Origin: SZUA-521 sp041738285
GTDB lineage: Bacteria > Pseudomonadota > Gammaproteobacteria > Pseudomonadales > Azotimanducaceae
Length of the DNA: 13,534 nucleotides
Reading direction: 5' to 3'
NCBI GenBank assembly: GCA_041738285.1
Contig: JBGSQB010000248.1
Coordinates: 1 to 13,534 of the forward strand
Shown: piece by piece, positions 7,605-13,534 of the stretch
Numbering within the stretch: the first letter of the stretch is position 1
How the letters are laid out: the number at the start of each line of letters is the position of its first letter
The notes under the pieces: generated by a model
What the model saw: only the letters and a program-made list of their open reading frames with translations
The model's database searches: none
Told to the model about the DNA's origin: nothing
Program-made: the position numbers and the translations under genes

Positions 7605-8083
7605 GTTCGCTTCCTCTTGTTCTTGGGGAGCGCCACCACAGGCATCTCTACAACCTCATCACCCCAGTCCTTGCCGAGCGCACGCTTCAGATCCCTGACC
7701 GCATCACGGCCGATGCGCTTGATCAGGATCTTCTCCAGGTAGCCGAGGGTTTCCCGCGCCGCGGCACGGATGTCTTCCGATTCCGGCGTGAAGGCATAGT
7801 AGTTCGCGCGAGAATCCTCGGGCACCGCGCGCTGTTCGATCAGACCTTCATCGATCAGCGACTTCGCCATGTGATGGATGTTCTGCCGGGTAAGACCCAT
7901 CTCGCGCGCGATGTCTGCCGGGCGATCGAGGCCGCTCGCGATGTGCACGATGATCATCGACTGGGTGCGATGCACCGAGCGATAGCCGCGCTGGCGCAGG
8001 ATGTTCTGCAGACCGTTGTCGAACCAGTCGAGCGCCCGCACAAGGCCTGCGACGATGTGGCGGTCGAATGTCTGGTGCTTCAA
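7601..8083 (-). CDS. MarR family winged-helix transcriptional regulator
   Basis: A 160-residue MarR-type repressor or activator that would bind DNA as a dimer and release it on ligand binding. The recognition helix-turn-helix is at about 55-73 (PADIAREMGLTRQNIHHMAK). The wing follows, with the conserved acidic-x-Arg turn PEDSR (88-92) and NYYAFTP strand. Dimerisation helices lie at both ends. The start is a TTG at 8083, since a TAA stands three codons upstream and no ATG is available. The next possible start, GTG at 8041, would remove part of the dimer helix. The ribosome binding site is weak (GGAT), so expression is probably low. It is the first gene of a four-gene operon and is divergent from the TonB-dependent receptor across 171 bp. 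That region contains two dyads, so autoregulation and control of the receptor are likely. Confidence 0.92.
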   Translation of the reverse strand: MKHQTFDRHIVAGLVRALDWFDNGLQNILRQRGYRSVHRTQSMIIVHIASGLDRPADIAREMGLTRQNIHHMAKSLIDEGLIEQRAVPEDSRANYYAFTPESEDIRAAARETLGYLEKILIKRIGRDAVRDLKRALGKDWGDEVVEMPVVALPKNKRKRT

Positions 8084-8164
8084 CAGCGATTATCCACGAC
8101 AGATAACGGTCGAAATTGTAGTCGGGGCTGCCGCCGAAGTCAGAGCCGCGTTGGCCGACCGTAA

Positions 8165-8185
8165 ACCATCAAGTGATTTGACGTT
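8165..8185. promoter_or_regulatory. Candidate operator between MarR and TonB-dependent receptor, copy A of a shared dyad
   Basis: A 21-bp element centred on G8175 with 7 of 10 mirrored positions paired. It contains TGATTTGACG (8174-8183), which also occurs exactly in the element before the P450 gene (13041-13050, complementary strand). The two 21-bp elements match at 16 positions when aligned on their common centre. TTGACG within it (8178-8183) could be the -35 box of the receptor promoter, so a bound protein would block RNA polymerase. The MarR protein encoded next door is the natural candidate binder, but the sequence does not prove it. Confidence 0.5.
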
Positions 8186-8206
8186 AACCGGCCACATCTG
8201 CATGAT
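8178..8206 (+). promoter_or_regulatory. Possible sigma-70 type promoter for the TonB-dependent receptor
   Basis: TTGACG at 8178-8183 matches the -35 consensus at five of six positions. A 17-nt spacer leads to CATGAT at 8201-8206, which matches the -10 consensus at four of six. Transcription would start near 8213, giving a leader of about 40 nt that begins just before the palindrome at 8219-8237. The -35 lies inside the candidate operator. Confidence 0.4.
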
Positions 8207-8218
8207 TGTTGCGGCACC

Positions 8219-8237
8219 GTCTGCAAGCCTTGCAGAC
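8219..8237. promoter_or_regulatory. Perfect 19-bp palindrome in the receptor leader
   Basis: GTCTGCAAG (8219-8227) and CTTGCAGAC (8229-8237) are perfect 9-bp inverted arms around C8228. The element ends 4 bases before the GGAGGG ribosome binding site of the receptor (8242-8247). It could be a second operator; a TTGC/GCAA-containing dyad is typical of MarR/SlyA-type sites. With a one-base centre an RNA hairpin would lose a few central pairs, so a DNA-binding site is more likely than a leader structure. Confidence 0.5.
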
Positions 8238-8254
8238 AATTGGAGGGTAAAGCA

Positions 8255-10612
8255 ATGGGTATCCGTGGGTTCGACCGTTGGCGCGTCGCGTTCCCTACCG
8301 TCGTCGGTGTGCTGCTGGCTTGCCAGCAGGCGGCGTTCGCCGCGGATGGTGTGACCGAGGAGATCCTCGTCACCGCCACCAAGCGTGTCGAGCGTCTGCA
8401 GGACGTGCCGATCTCGATCGGTGTCGTCAGCGGCAAGGAAATCGAGGAACTGCGCATCACCGATGTTCGGGACCTGCAGAGCTTCGTTCCGAACCTGACG
8501 GTGCAATCGACCTTCGGCAACTGGGCGGTGAAGATCCGCGGTCTCGGCAGTGGCGTCACCAACCTCGCTTTCGACTCGTCGGTCAGCATCTTCAACGACG
8601 GCATGTACTGCGGTCGTTCGCGCTGCCTCGAGACCGCGTTCCTGGACGTTGATCGCGTGGAGGTCGCACGCGGCCCGCAGGGCGCGCTGTTCGGCAAGAG
8701 CACCATCGCCGGCGCACTCAGCGTGATCAGCGCCAAACCCACCGACGAATTCGAAGGGTATGTCTCCGGCGGATACGAGTGGGAAAACGACGGCTACGTC
8801 ACCACGGGCGTTCTGTCGGGTCCGCTGACGGACACCGTGCGTGCACGCGTGGTCGGTCACTACGAAGACAGCGACGGTTACGTGCACAACACCCTGCTCA
8901 CTGGCGATGAGCCGGACTCACATCGTTGGGCGCTGCGCGGCACGATCGAGTGGGACGTCACGGATTCACTCACGGCAACGCTCAAGGCTGAGCAGTTCGA
9001 CACCGAGATCGACGGTCGCAGCAATCAGCTGGTGAGTGCGACGGGCACCTTCGTTGCGTTGACGCAAGACCCGTGGGCCGAGTTCAAGAAAAACAATGAG
9101 CGGCGCGTCAGCACGGCCACCTCGGATGAGGACTACGACTATTCCGAGTCTTCGAGCTACCTGCTCACGCTGGATCAGGAGTTCGGCGAATACACCGTTT
9201 CAGCCATTGCCGGCTACTGGGATCTGGACTACGAGAACTGGCTCGACGTAGATGGTGTGGCCGAGGGTTTCCTGAACACCGGGCTGTCCGAGAACTTCAA
9301 TCAGCAGTCGCTGGAGCTGCGCCTGCTGTCACCCATTGGCAACACATTCGAGTACATCGTTGGTGGCCTGTATTACACAAGTGATGTGGAAACCCGACAG
9401 CACTCGCCGTTCGGTTTCTTTCCGGCATTTCTCGCCCCGGTGCCCGTGGGCTCTGATCGCAATTTCGAACGTAGCACCGACACCTATTCGATATATGGAC
9501 AGCTGACCTGGAACGTCGCCGACGCGGTGCGCGTCATCGCGGATCTGCGCTACACCGATGAAGAGCAGAACGGGCTCGGCTATTCGTTCCCGGTGACATA
9601 CCCCGACCGCCGCAATCCGGTCTATACGCCCGGTGCGTTCGCGCAGCCGCCCGAGTACCGCTTCAATCAGGTCCGTAACGACGACAGCCTCGATCCATCG
9701 ATTCGGGTGCAGTACGATGTGAGCGACAATGCGATGGTCTACGCGGCCTACGCGACCGGCTCCAAGCCAGGTGGACTCAAGGCGAACGACGGTACCCTCG
9801 GCACGCAACTGCTGGCGAAGAACGCCGATCCGGCGTACATGCAGAAATATGTCGGTCAGGCATCCATCACTCCTGCGGAGATGGCGGCGGGTGTGAAGCT
9901 CGAGCAGGGCAACGAGATCTTCGACTTCGAGGATGAAGAAGCCCAGAACTACGAAGTGGGCACCAAAATGGTGTTCGCCGATGGGGCTGCGGGCCTGAAC
10001 CTCGCGGCGTTCTACATGGAGTTCGACAATCTGCAGACATCATCCTACGACGGCGTGCGGTTCATTATTCGCAATGCAGCGGCAGCCGAAATCAAGGGCG
10101 TCGAACTCGAAGGCTACTGGCAGGCCAGTTCGAACCTTCGAGTCACTGGTTCGGTTGGCTATCTCGACCACGAATACAGCGACTTCAAGGGCTCGCAGTG
10201 TCTAGTGGCCGACAAGGCGGGTAACTTCAAGGACCCGACCTGCGTCGATGGTCAGGAAGACATCAGCGGCGAACCGATTGAGCGCACGCCCGATTTCGAG
10301 TTCAACCTGGCAGCCGATTGGCAACGCCCGATTACCGACGATCTGGTGCTGTTTGCCTACCTCGCCATGTACCACTCGGCCGAATACGACGTCCGTGAAG
10401 ACCAGCACCCGCTCGGCAATCAGCCCAGCTACACCAAGTGGGATGCTCGCCTTGCGGTGGCGAACGCCTCAGACACATGGGAAGTCGCGGTGATTGGCCG
10501 CAACCTGACCAACGAGTACGTGTTGCAGCACGCCTACGAGATCGCGAACGCCAACTTCGTATCCTTCAGCGCGGGACGCACGGTCACCATGCAAGGTACC
10601 TATCGCTTCTAA
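8255..10612 (+). CDS. TonB-dependent outer-membrane receptor
   Basis: A 785-residue receptor that would import a substrate across the outer membrane using TonB energy. A signal peptide is clear (residues 1-29, cleavage after AFA). A TonB-box-like EEILVTATKR is at 35-44. The plug domain follows (to about 155) with ARGPQGALFGKSTIAGALSVIS, the usual plug motif. The rest is a beta-barrel rich in alternating aromatic strands, ending in GTYRF with a terminal Phe, as expected for barrel assembly. This is the subtype common in aquatic proteobacteria and often linked to catabolic genes rather than iron uptake. The ATG at 8255 has GGAGGG at 7-nt spacing; the upstream TTG at 8240 would precede that site. 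The plug has an unusual Cys119-x4-Cys124 pair (YCGRSRC), and a second cysteine pair occurs near the C-terminus (SQCLVADK ... PTCVDG). It is divergent from the MarR operon. Confidence 0.96.
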   Translation: MGIRGFDRWRVAFPTVVGVLLACQQAAFAADGVTEEILVTATKRVERLQDVPISIGVVSGKEIEELRITDVRDLQSFVPNLTVQSTFGNWAVKIRGLGSGVTNLAFDSSVSIFNDGMYCGRSRCLETAFLDVDRVEVARGPQGALFGKSTIAGALSVISAKPTDEFEGYVSGGYEWENDGYVTTGVLSGPLTDTVRARVVGHYEDSDGYVHNTLLTGDEPDSHRWALRGTIEWDVTDSLTATLKAEQFDTEIDGRSNQLVSATGTFVALTQDPWAEFKKNNERRVSTATSDEDYDYSESSSYLLTLDQEFGEYTVSAIAGYWDLDYENWLDVDGVAEGFLNTGLSENFNQQSLELRLLSPIGNTFEYIVGGLYYTSDVETRQHSPFGFFPAFLAPVPVGSDRNFERSTDTYSIYGQLTWNVADAVRVIADLRYTDEEQNGLGYSFPVTYPDRRNPVYTPGAFAQPPEYRFNQVRNDDSLDPSIRVQYDVSDNAMVYAAYATGSKPGGLKANDGTLGTQLLAKNADPAYMQKYVGQASITPAEMAAGVKLEQGNEIFDFEDEEAQNYEVGTKMVFADGAAGLNLAAFYMEFDNLQTSSYDGVRFIIRNAAAAEIKGVELEGYWQASSNLRVTGSVGYLDHEYSDFKGSQCLVADKAGNFKDPTCVDGQEDISGEPIERTPDFEFNLAADWQRPITDDLVLFAYLAMYHSAEYDVREDQHPLGNQPSYTKWDARLAVANASDTWEVAVIGRNLTNEYVLQHAYEIANANFVSFSAGRTVTMQGTYRF

Positions 10613-10619
10613 AGTGAGA

Positions 10620-10648
10620 ACCGGCAGTCGGGCAATCCGGCTGCCGGT
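10620..10648. terminator. Bidirectional hairpin between convergent receptor and monooxygenase genes
   Basis: ACCGGCAGTCGG (10620-10631) and CCGGCTGCCGGT (10637-10648) form a 12-pair stem with one G-U wobble and the loop GCAAT. It occupies most of the 46 bp between the receptor stop (10612) and the stop of the minus-strand monooxygenase gene (10659), so it can serve both transcripts. Neither side has a real T-run, so it may be a processing or stabilising hairpin, or act with Rho, rather than a standard intrinsic terminator. Confidence 0.6.
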
Positions 10649-10658
10649 GATCGCGCCG

Positions 10659-11822
10659 CTAAACCGGTGCGTTGGCGGGCAACCCGAGTAACAGTCTTCC
10701 GTACTGTTCGGCCGCAAGATCGAGATCGAACACCGTGTGACACGACAGCGTATGCACATCCCGGTGGATGCGCTGTAGGGGATTGTCGAGGAAGTGCGCG
10801 TGGGCGCCGCTGGCCTCCATGGCGTCGCGTACGATGTCCCTCGACTCTCTCACCACCGATGCGATGTGCATGCGCAGTTGCGCACGATCGAGTTCCGGGC
10901 AAGGCTCGCCCGATTCACCCCACCGCATCACCTCCCTGGCCGTGGCTTTGAGCTTGGATTCGAGGCTCGCGATGCGTTCGCGCAGCATGCCAAGTCGCAC
11001 GTGTGACATCGGCTTCTCGGCCTGCTTCGTTGTCGTGCCGTACACCGCGCGTTGGGACAAGCGTTCCTGGAACAGCGCCACCGCCTTGCGTGCGCCGCCC
11101 ACGGCGGGCGCGGCGGCGGTGAGACCGAGCACCGGCAACATCGGCATGCGATAGGTCGCGCTCTGATGGAACTGCGCGCCGGGAGAAAACCCTGCTCGCA
11201 TGTCGGCGATATTCTGACGCCGGTGCGCCGGCACAAACACATCGTCGAGGGCAATGTCATTGCTGCCCGTACCGACCATGCCCGCTGTCTGCCAGGTGTC
11301 GATCACACGGGCTTCGCTGCGCGGCACGATGAACATGCACAGCTCGATGTCGCCACTGGACTCGGCCGGGGTGAGCGCGCCGACCATCACCCAGTCCGCG
11401 TGCATCACGCCGGTGCCCCACTCCCAGCGGCCGGTCACGCGATAGCCGCCCTCGACCGGAACCGCGCGACCTTTCGGCGCCAGGGCGCCTGGCGCGATGA
11501 TGTAGGGCTGCTTGCCGAAGATGTCGTCCTGCGCCGCCTGGTTGTACAGGCCGAGCAACCAGTTGTGCTCCATGCAGAAGGTGACGACCCAACCCGTGGA
11601 TACGCAGCCTTCACCGAGCGCCATGCCGATGTCCATGAATCCGACCAGCGAGAACTCGAAGCCGCCGTACTTTTTCGGCACGAAGTAGCGGTAGGCGCCG
11701 GTCGCTTCGATCGCGCGCATCACTTCGTCCACGGGCTTGCGCTCGGCTTCCGCCTGCCGCGCGTGGGCTTCGAGCAGCGGCGCAAGGGCGCTGATCCGTT
11801 CGATGAGTTCCTGTTCCGTCAT
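10659..11822 (-). CDS. Acyl-CoA dehydrogenase-fold flavin monooxygenase (HsaA/DszC-like group D)
   Basis: A 387-residue protein of the acyl-CoA dehydrogenase superfamily. It looks more like the flavin-dependent hydroxylase branch (HsaA, DszC and pigment hydroxylases) than a fatty-acid dehydrogenase. The N-terminal helical domain includes FVPKKYGGFEFSLVGF. The middle beta domain has GRWEWGTGVMHADWVMVGA, and TAGMVGTGSNDIALDDVFVP is the usual flavin-contact region. The C-terminal motif NPLQRIHRDVHTLSCH (about 347-362) is typical of the hydroxylase group, and no clear acyl-CoA dehydrogenase catalytic Glu motif is seen. Such enzymes use reduced flavin from a separate reductase, which is not in the window. 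The ATG at 11822 has GAGGAG 7 nt upstream, overlapping the P450 stop region; only 10 nt separate the two genes, so they are co-transcribed. Hydroxylation of a ring or polycyclic substrate is plausible but not shown. Confidence 0.88.
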   Translation of the reverse strand: MTEQELIERISALAPLLEAHARQAEAERKPVDEVMRAIEATGAYRYFVPKKYGGFEFSLVGFMDIGMALGEGCVSTGWVVTFCMEHNWLLGLYNQAAQDDIFGKQPYIIAPGALAPKGRAVPVEGGYRVTGRWEWGTGVMHADWVMVGALTPAESSGDIELCMFIVPRSEARVIDTWQTAGMVGTGSNDIALDDVFVPAHRRQNIADMRAGFSPGAQFHQSATYRMPMLPVLGLTAAAPAVGGARKAVALFQERLSQRAVYGTTTKQAEKPMSHVRLGMLRERIASLESKLKATAREVMRWGESGEPCPELDRAQLRMHIASVVRESRDIVRDAMEASGAHAHFLDNPLQRIHRDVHTLSCHTVFDLDLAAEQYGRLLLGLPANAPV

Positions 11823-11832
11823 GCTGCGCTCC

Positions 11833-13026
11833 TCAACCGCCAACGCTGCACGCGTAGCCGATCGGCATATGGTGATAACCCTTGAACATCACACCCTGTC
11901 GTGGTGAAGGTGGCGCGCGCAGATGCATGTTCGACATCCGCTTCAGAATGCGCTGAAACGCAATGCGGCCTTCGAGCCGCGCTACGGCATGTCCGGCACA
12001 CAGGTGCCGACCCGCGGCGAAGCTGAGCTGCTCATTGGCATTGGTTCGGCTCAAATCGAGCGCATCAGGCGCGACGAACCTCGCCGGGTCGCGGTTGGCG
12101 CCAGCGATGGAGAGCATCAGGATCGTGCCGGCAGCGACACGCATGTCTTGCACGCGCACGTCCACCGCGGCCTGTCGGAAGAGCATGTAGATCGGTGGAT
12201 CGTAGCGGAGAAACTCCTCGACCGCGTTCGACGCGAGAGCCGGATCGGCTCGCAAGCGAAGCTGTTGCTGCGGATTGCTGATGAGCGCGAGCAGTCCGTT
12301 GCCGATCAAGTGCGTGGTGGTCTCATGCCCTGCAATGAGCAGGGTGATCATCGCCCAGACCACCTCGTCGCGCTGAAGCTTGTGATCGCGCTCATTGCGG
12401 ATCAGCAGACTCAGTAAGTCGTCCGACAGGTCCTTCGCGCGCAGCTCCACCACGTGACGCAAATAGTCGAACAGATCGCTCGCGCCGCGCGAAGCGCGCT
12501 CGAACTCCTCTGGCGTGGCCGTGATTTCAAGCCCGGCAAGCATCGCACCGGAGCCTTCATGGAGCAGTTTCTCATCCGCAGCGGGGATGCCGAGCATGTG
12601 GCAGATGACGGTCACCGGCAGCGGCATGGCGAAGTCGGTGATGAAATCGCCCTCCTCGCGTTCGGCCATGCGATCCAGCAACGAATCACACGTCCGCTCA
12701 ATGAACCCGGCCAGCGCTTCGGTACGCTTGCGCGAGAACGCGGGCATGATCGCCTGCCGGAACCGTGTATGGTCCGGCGGGTTGAGGCCGATCATGTTAT
12801 TGCGGCCAAAATCCTGGAACGGGCCTTCCGGTTTGCGCGACTGCGACCACTCGAACGGCCGTCGAACATCGTGACTGGTCAGCGCCCACGCGACATCGTC
12901 GTGCCGGCAGAGGAGCACAGCACCGTTTGGCAGGTGCGTTACGGGCTGTTCGTGAAGCAGCCGCCTCAGCAACGGTATTGAATCGTGGCGAAACGATTCG
13001 GAGGTCGGATCCACGGGAATGCTCAT
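11833..13026 (-). CDS. Cytochrome P450
   Basis: A soluble bacterial P450 of 397 residues, a normal length for the CYP100-series type. It would insert oxygen into a substrate C-H bond using electrons from a ferredoxin and reductase. The I-helix oxygen-binding motif AGHETTT is at 232-238, the K-helix ExxR is Glu271-Arg274 (EEFLRYDPP), and the heme loop FAAGRHLCAGHAVAR carries the ligand Cys343. HTRFRQ (86-91) is the conserved C-helix segment. There is no membrane anchor. The ATG at 13026 follows GAGAGGA at about 4-nt spacing. No ferredoxin or reductase gene is next to it. The gene leads the two-gene operon with the flavin monooxygenase, and the 21-bp dyad shared with the receptor promoter lies 12 nt upstream of the start codon. 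Confidence 0.97.
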   Translation of the reverse strand: MSIPVDPTSESFRHDSIPLLRRLLHEQPVTHLPNGAVLLCRHDDVAWALTSHDVRRPFEWSQSRKPEGPFQDFGRNNMIGLNPPDHTRFRQAIMPAFSRKRTEALAGFIERTCDSLLDRMAEREEGDFITDFAMPLPVTVICHMLGIPAADEKLLHEGSGAMLAGLEITATPEEFERASRGASDLFDYLRHVVELRAKDLSDDLLSLLIRNERDHKLQRDEVVWAMITLLIAGHETTTHLIGNGLLALISNPQQQLRLRADPALASNAVEEFLRYDPPIYMLFRQAAVDVRVQDMRVAAGTILMLSIAGANRDPARFVAPDALDLSRTNANEQLSFAAGRHLCAGHAVARLEGRIAFQRILKRMSNMHLRAPPSPRQGVMFKGYHHMPIGYACSVGG

Positions 13027-13038
13027 CGTTCCTCTCCC

Positions 13039-13059
13039 ATCGTCAAATCATTTAACGAT
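13039..13059. promoter_or_regulatory. Candidate operator before the P450 gene, copy B of the shared dyad
   Basis: ATCGTCAAAT (13039-13048) and ATTTAACGAT (13050-13059) mirror each other at 9 of 10 positions around C13049. On the coding strand of the P450 gene it contains TGATTTGACG, identical to the 10-mer before the TonB-dependent receptor. It ends 12 nt before the P450 start and just outside the ribosome binding site, so a bound repressor would cover the transcription start or leader. TTAAAT within it (minus strand, 13055-13050) could be a weak -10 box, with TTGCGC (13079-13074) as a poor -35. It is strikingly AT-rich against its surroundings. Confidence 0.6.
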
Positions 13060-13141
13060 AGAGCAGCCTCGACGCGCAACGTGCGCACACGTCGTTACCC
13101 CCAATGGGCTTGGGTAGTTGGGAAAAACGAAAGGGGGGCTG

Positions 13142-13327
13142 TTACAGCGACTGCGGGTCTGAAGACTGGCCGAACGTTTCATCCGAGTCGTTGACGTCTG
13201 CCGCGTCATCGGACGATTCGTCGGTGCCGTCTTTCTTCTGTCGGCGCTTGGCCCGCTTCTCTTCGGCCTTGCGCTTCTTCTCGATCTCACGCTGCCGTTT
13301 GGCGAACGTGTGCTGATTCTTGGCCAT
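13142..13327 (-). CDS. Small highly charged conserved-type hypothetical protein
   Basis: A 61-residue protein with a strongly basic, helical N-terminal half (AKRQREIEKKRKAEEKRA) and an acidic, Asp/Ser-rich C-terminal half (DESSDDAADVNDSD). Small proteins beginning MAK-x-QxTFAKRQRE are familiar in proteobacteria, often near RNA-binding or cold-shock genes, but their function is not established as far as I know. The basic half suggests binding to nucleic acid or the ribosome. The ATG at 13327 has AGGAGA 5 nt upstream, which makes a real gene very likely. It lies 153 bp downstream of the RNA-binding protein gene in the same direction, and a hairpin separates them, so it may have its own promoter. 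It is probably unrelated to the catabolic genes. Confidence 0.8.
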   Translation of the reverse strand: MAKNQHTFAKRQREIEKKRKAEEKRAKRRQKKDGTDESSDDAADVNDSDETFGQSSDPQSL

Positions 13328-13431
13328 CGCGATCTCCTGCCGCTGAATTCAATCGTGAGCAAAATGCGCCCACGACGACGATGACCGTAGCGGGTCACCC
13401 GGATCGAATCGGCCATCCAACAAACGAATGA

Positions 13432-13469
13432 GGCGCAGTACCTTTCAGATACTGCTCAGATACTGCGCC
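13432..13469 (-). terminator. Hairpin downstream of the RNA-binding protein gene
   Basis: GGCGCAGTA (13432-13440) and TACTGCGCC (13461-13469) form a perfect 9-bp stem with a 20-nt loop. The inner part of the left arm, GCAGTA (13435-13440), can instead pair with TACTGC at 13450-13455, so two alternative hairpins exist. On the minus strand it is followed by TCATTCGTTTGTTGG, only moderately T-rich. It lies 11 nt past the stop of the glycine-rich protein gene and is probably its terminator. Confidence 0.45.
13445..13466. repeat. Perfect tandem duplication of an 11-mer
   Basis: TCAGATACTGC occurs twice head to tail (13445-13455 and 13456-13466). It lies within the hairpin that follows the RNA-binding protein gene and creates a second partner for the stem's left arm. 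Confidence 0.9.
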
Positions 13470-13480
13470 CCGATCAGCTA

Positions 13481-13534
13481 CTAGTAGCCGCGTCCGCCGC
13501 CGCCATCGCGACGACCGCCGCCACCACCACCGCC
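13481..13534 (-). CDS. C-terminal end of a glycine-rich RNA-binding protein (partial, runs off the right edge)
   Basis: Only the last 17 residues are present: GGGGGGGRRDGGGGRGY, then TAG followed at once by a second in-frame TAG (13480-13478). A glycine-arginine tail ending in Tyr is typical of small bacterial RRM-type, cold-inducible RNA-binding proteins. The RRM domain itself lies outside the window, so the assignment rests on the tail and on the neighbouring small charged protein. Other glycine-rich proteins, such as single-stranded DNA-binding or DEAD-box proteins, are less likely but possible. Confidence 0.65.
   Translation of the reverse strand, partial: GGGGGGGRRDGGGGRGY

Noticed and set aside
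6771..7742. Plus-strand open frame of 323 codons opposite DUF3604 and MarR
   Set aside because: It spans two genuine minus-strand genes and has no recognisable protein features.
11052..11885. Plus-strand open frame of 277 codons opposite the flavin monooxygenase
   Set aside because: It is an antisense shadow of a conserved enzyme, rich in Arg, His and Gly.
13078..13096. Imperfect palindrome around GTGCGCAC upstream of the P450 gene
   Set aside because: ACGTG and CACGT arms are short and GC-rich, such dyads are common in this background, and no second copy was found. It remains a weak alternative operator.
13100..13138. Possible terminator for the small charged protein gene
   Set aside because: There is a TTTCGTTTTT run on the minus strand and a CCCAA/TTGGG hairpin, but the hairpin lies after the T-run rather than before it, so it does not form a standard terminator.
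13490..13534. Trinucleotide-like GCC/ACC repeat at the right edge
   Set aside because: It is explained by the glycine codons of the RNA-binding protein tail, not by a microsatellite.
1..13534. RNA genes, CRISPR arrays, insertion sequences, attachment sites
   Set aside because: No tRNA-like cloverleaf, spaced direct-repeat array, transposase or integrase, or terminal inverted repeats were recognised by reading. A computed search (tRNAscan, Rfam, repeat finder) would be more reliable.

Overview
The window looks like a piece of a GC-rich (roughly 60% by eye) Gram-negative chromosome, most likely from a gammaproteobacterium of the aquatic or soil type that carries many TonB-dependent receptors and oxygenases for lipids, terpenoids or xenobiotics. 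This rests on the style of the TonB-dependent receptor, the DUF3604 protein, and the small charged protein beside a glycine-rich RNA-binding protein. No gene here fixes the genus. No RNA gene, insertion sequence, CRISPR array or phage gene was seen, and coding density is very high.

Layout. (1) 1-399, minus: the start of a probable regulator that runs off the left edge. (2) 500-2810, plus: a tight three-gene operon of glutathione S-transferase, WWOX/retinol-dehydrogenase-like SDR and phytanoyl-CoA dioxygenase-like enzyme. (3) 2812-8083, minus, transcribed right to left: a four-gene operon of MarR regulator, exported DUF3604 protein, nitronate monooxygenase-like flavoprotein and CocE/NonD serine hydrolase. 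Its junctions are a 4-nt overlap, a 22-nt gap and a 1-nt gap. (4) 8255-10612, plus: a TonB-dependent receptor divergent from the MarR gene. (5) 10659-13026, minus: a cytochrome P450 followed by an acyl-CoA-dehydrogenase-fold flavin monooxygenase. (6) 13142-13534, minus: a 61-residue charged protein and the C-terminal end of a glycine-rich RNA-binding protein. These last two look like housekeeping genes.

Reading of the whole. Genes 500-13026 look like one peripheral uptake and catabolic locus. The receptor would import a substrate, and the P450, flavin monooxygenase, PhyH enzyme, SDR, hydrolase, nitronate-monooxygenase-like enzyme and GST would oxidise, cleave or detoxify it. The MarR protein would sense the substrate. 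The substrate is not evident from the sequence. The most useful regulatory observation is a 21-bp dyad element found twice, at 8165-8185 between the MarR gene and the receptor and at 13039-13059 just before the P450. The two copies share the 10-mer TGATTTGACG and the same centre of symmetry. This links the receptor and P450 transcription units and suggests a common repressor, with the MarR protein as first candidate. A separate perfect 19-bp palindrome lies in the receptor's leader at 8219-8237.
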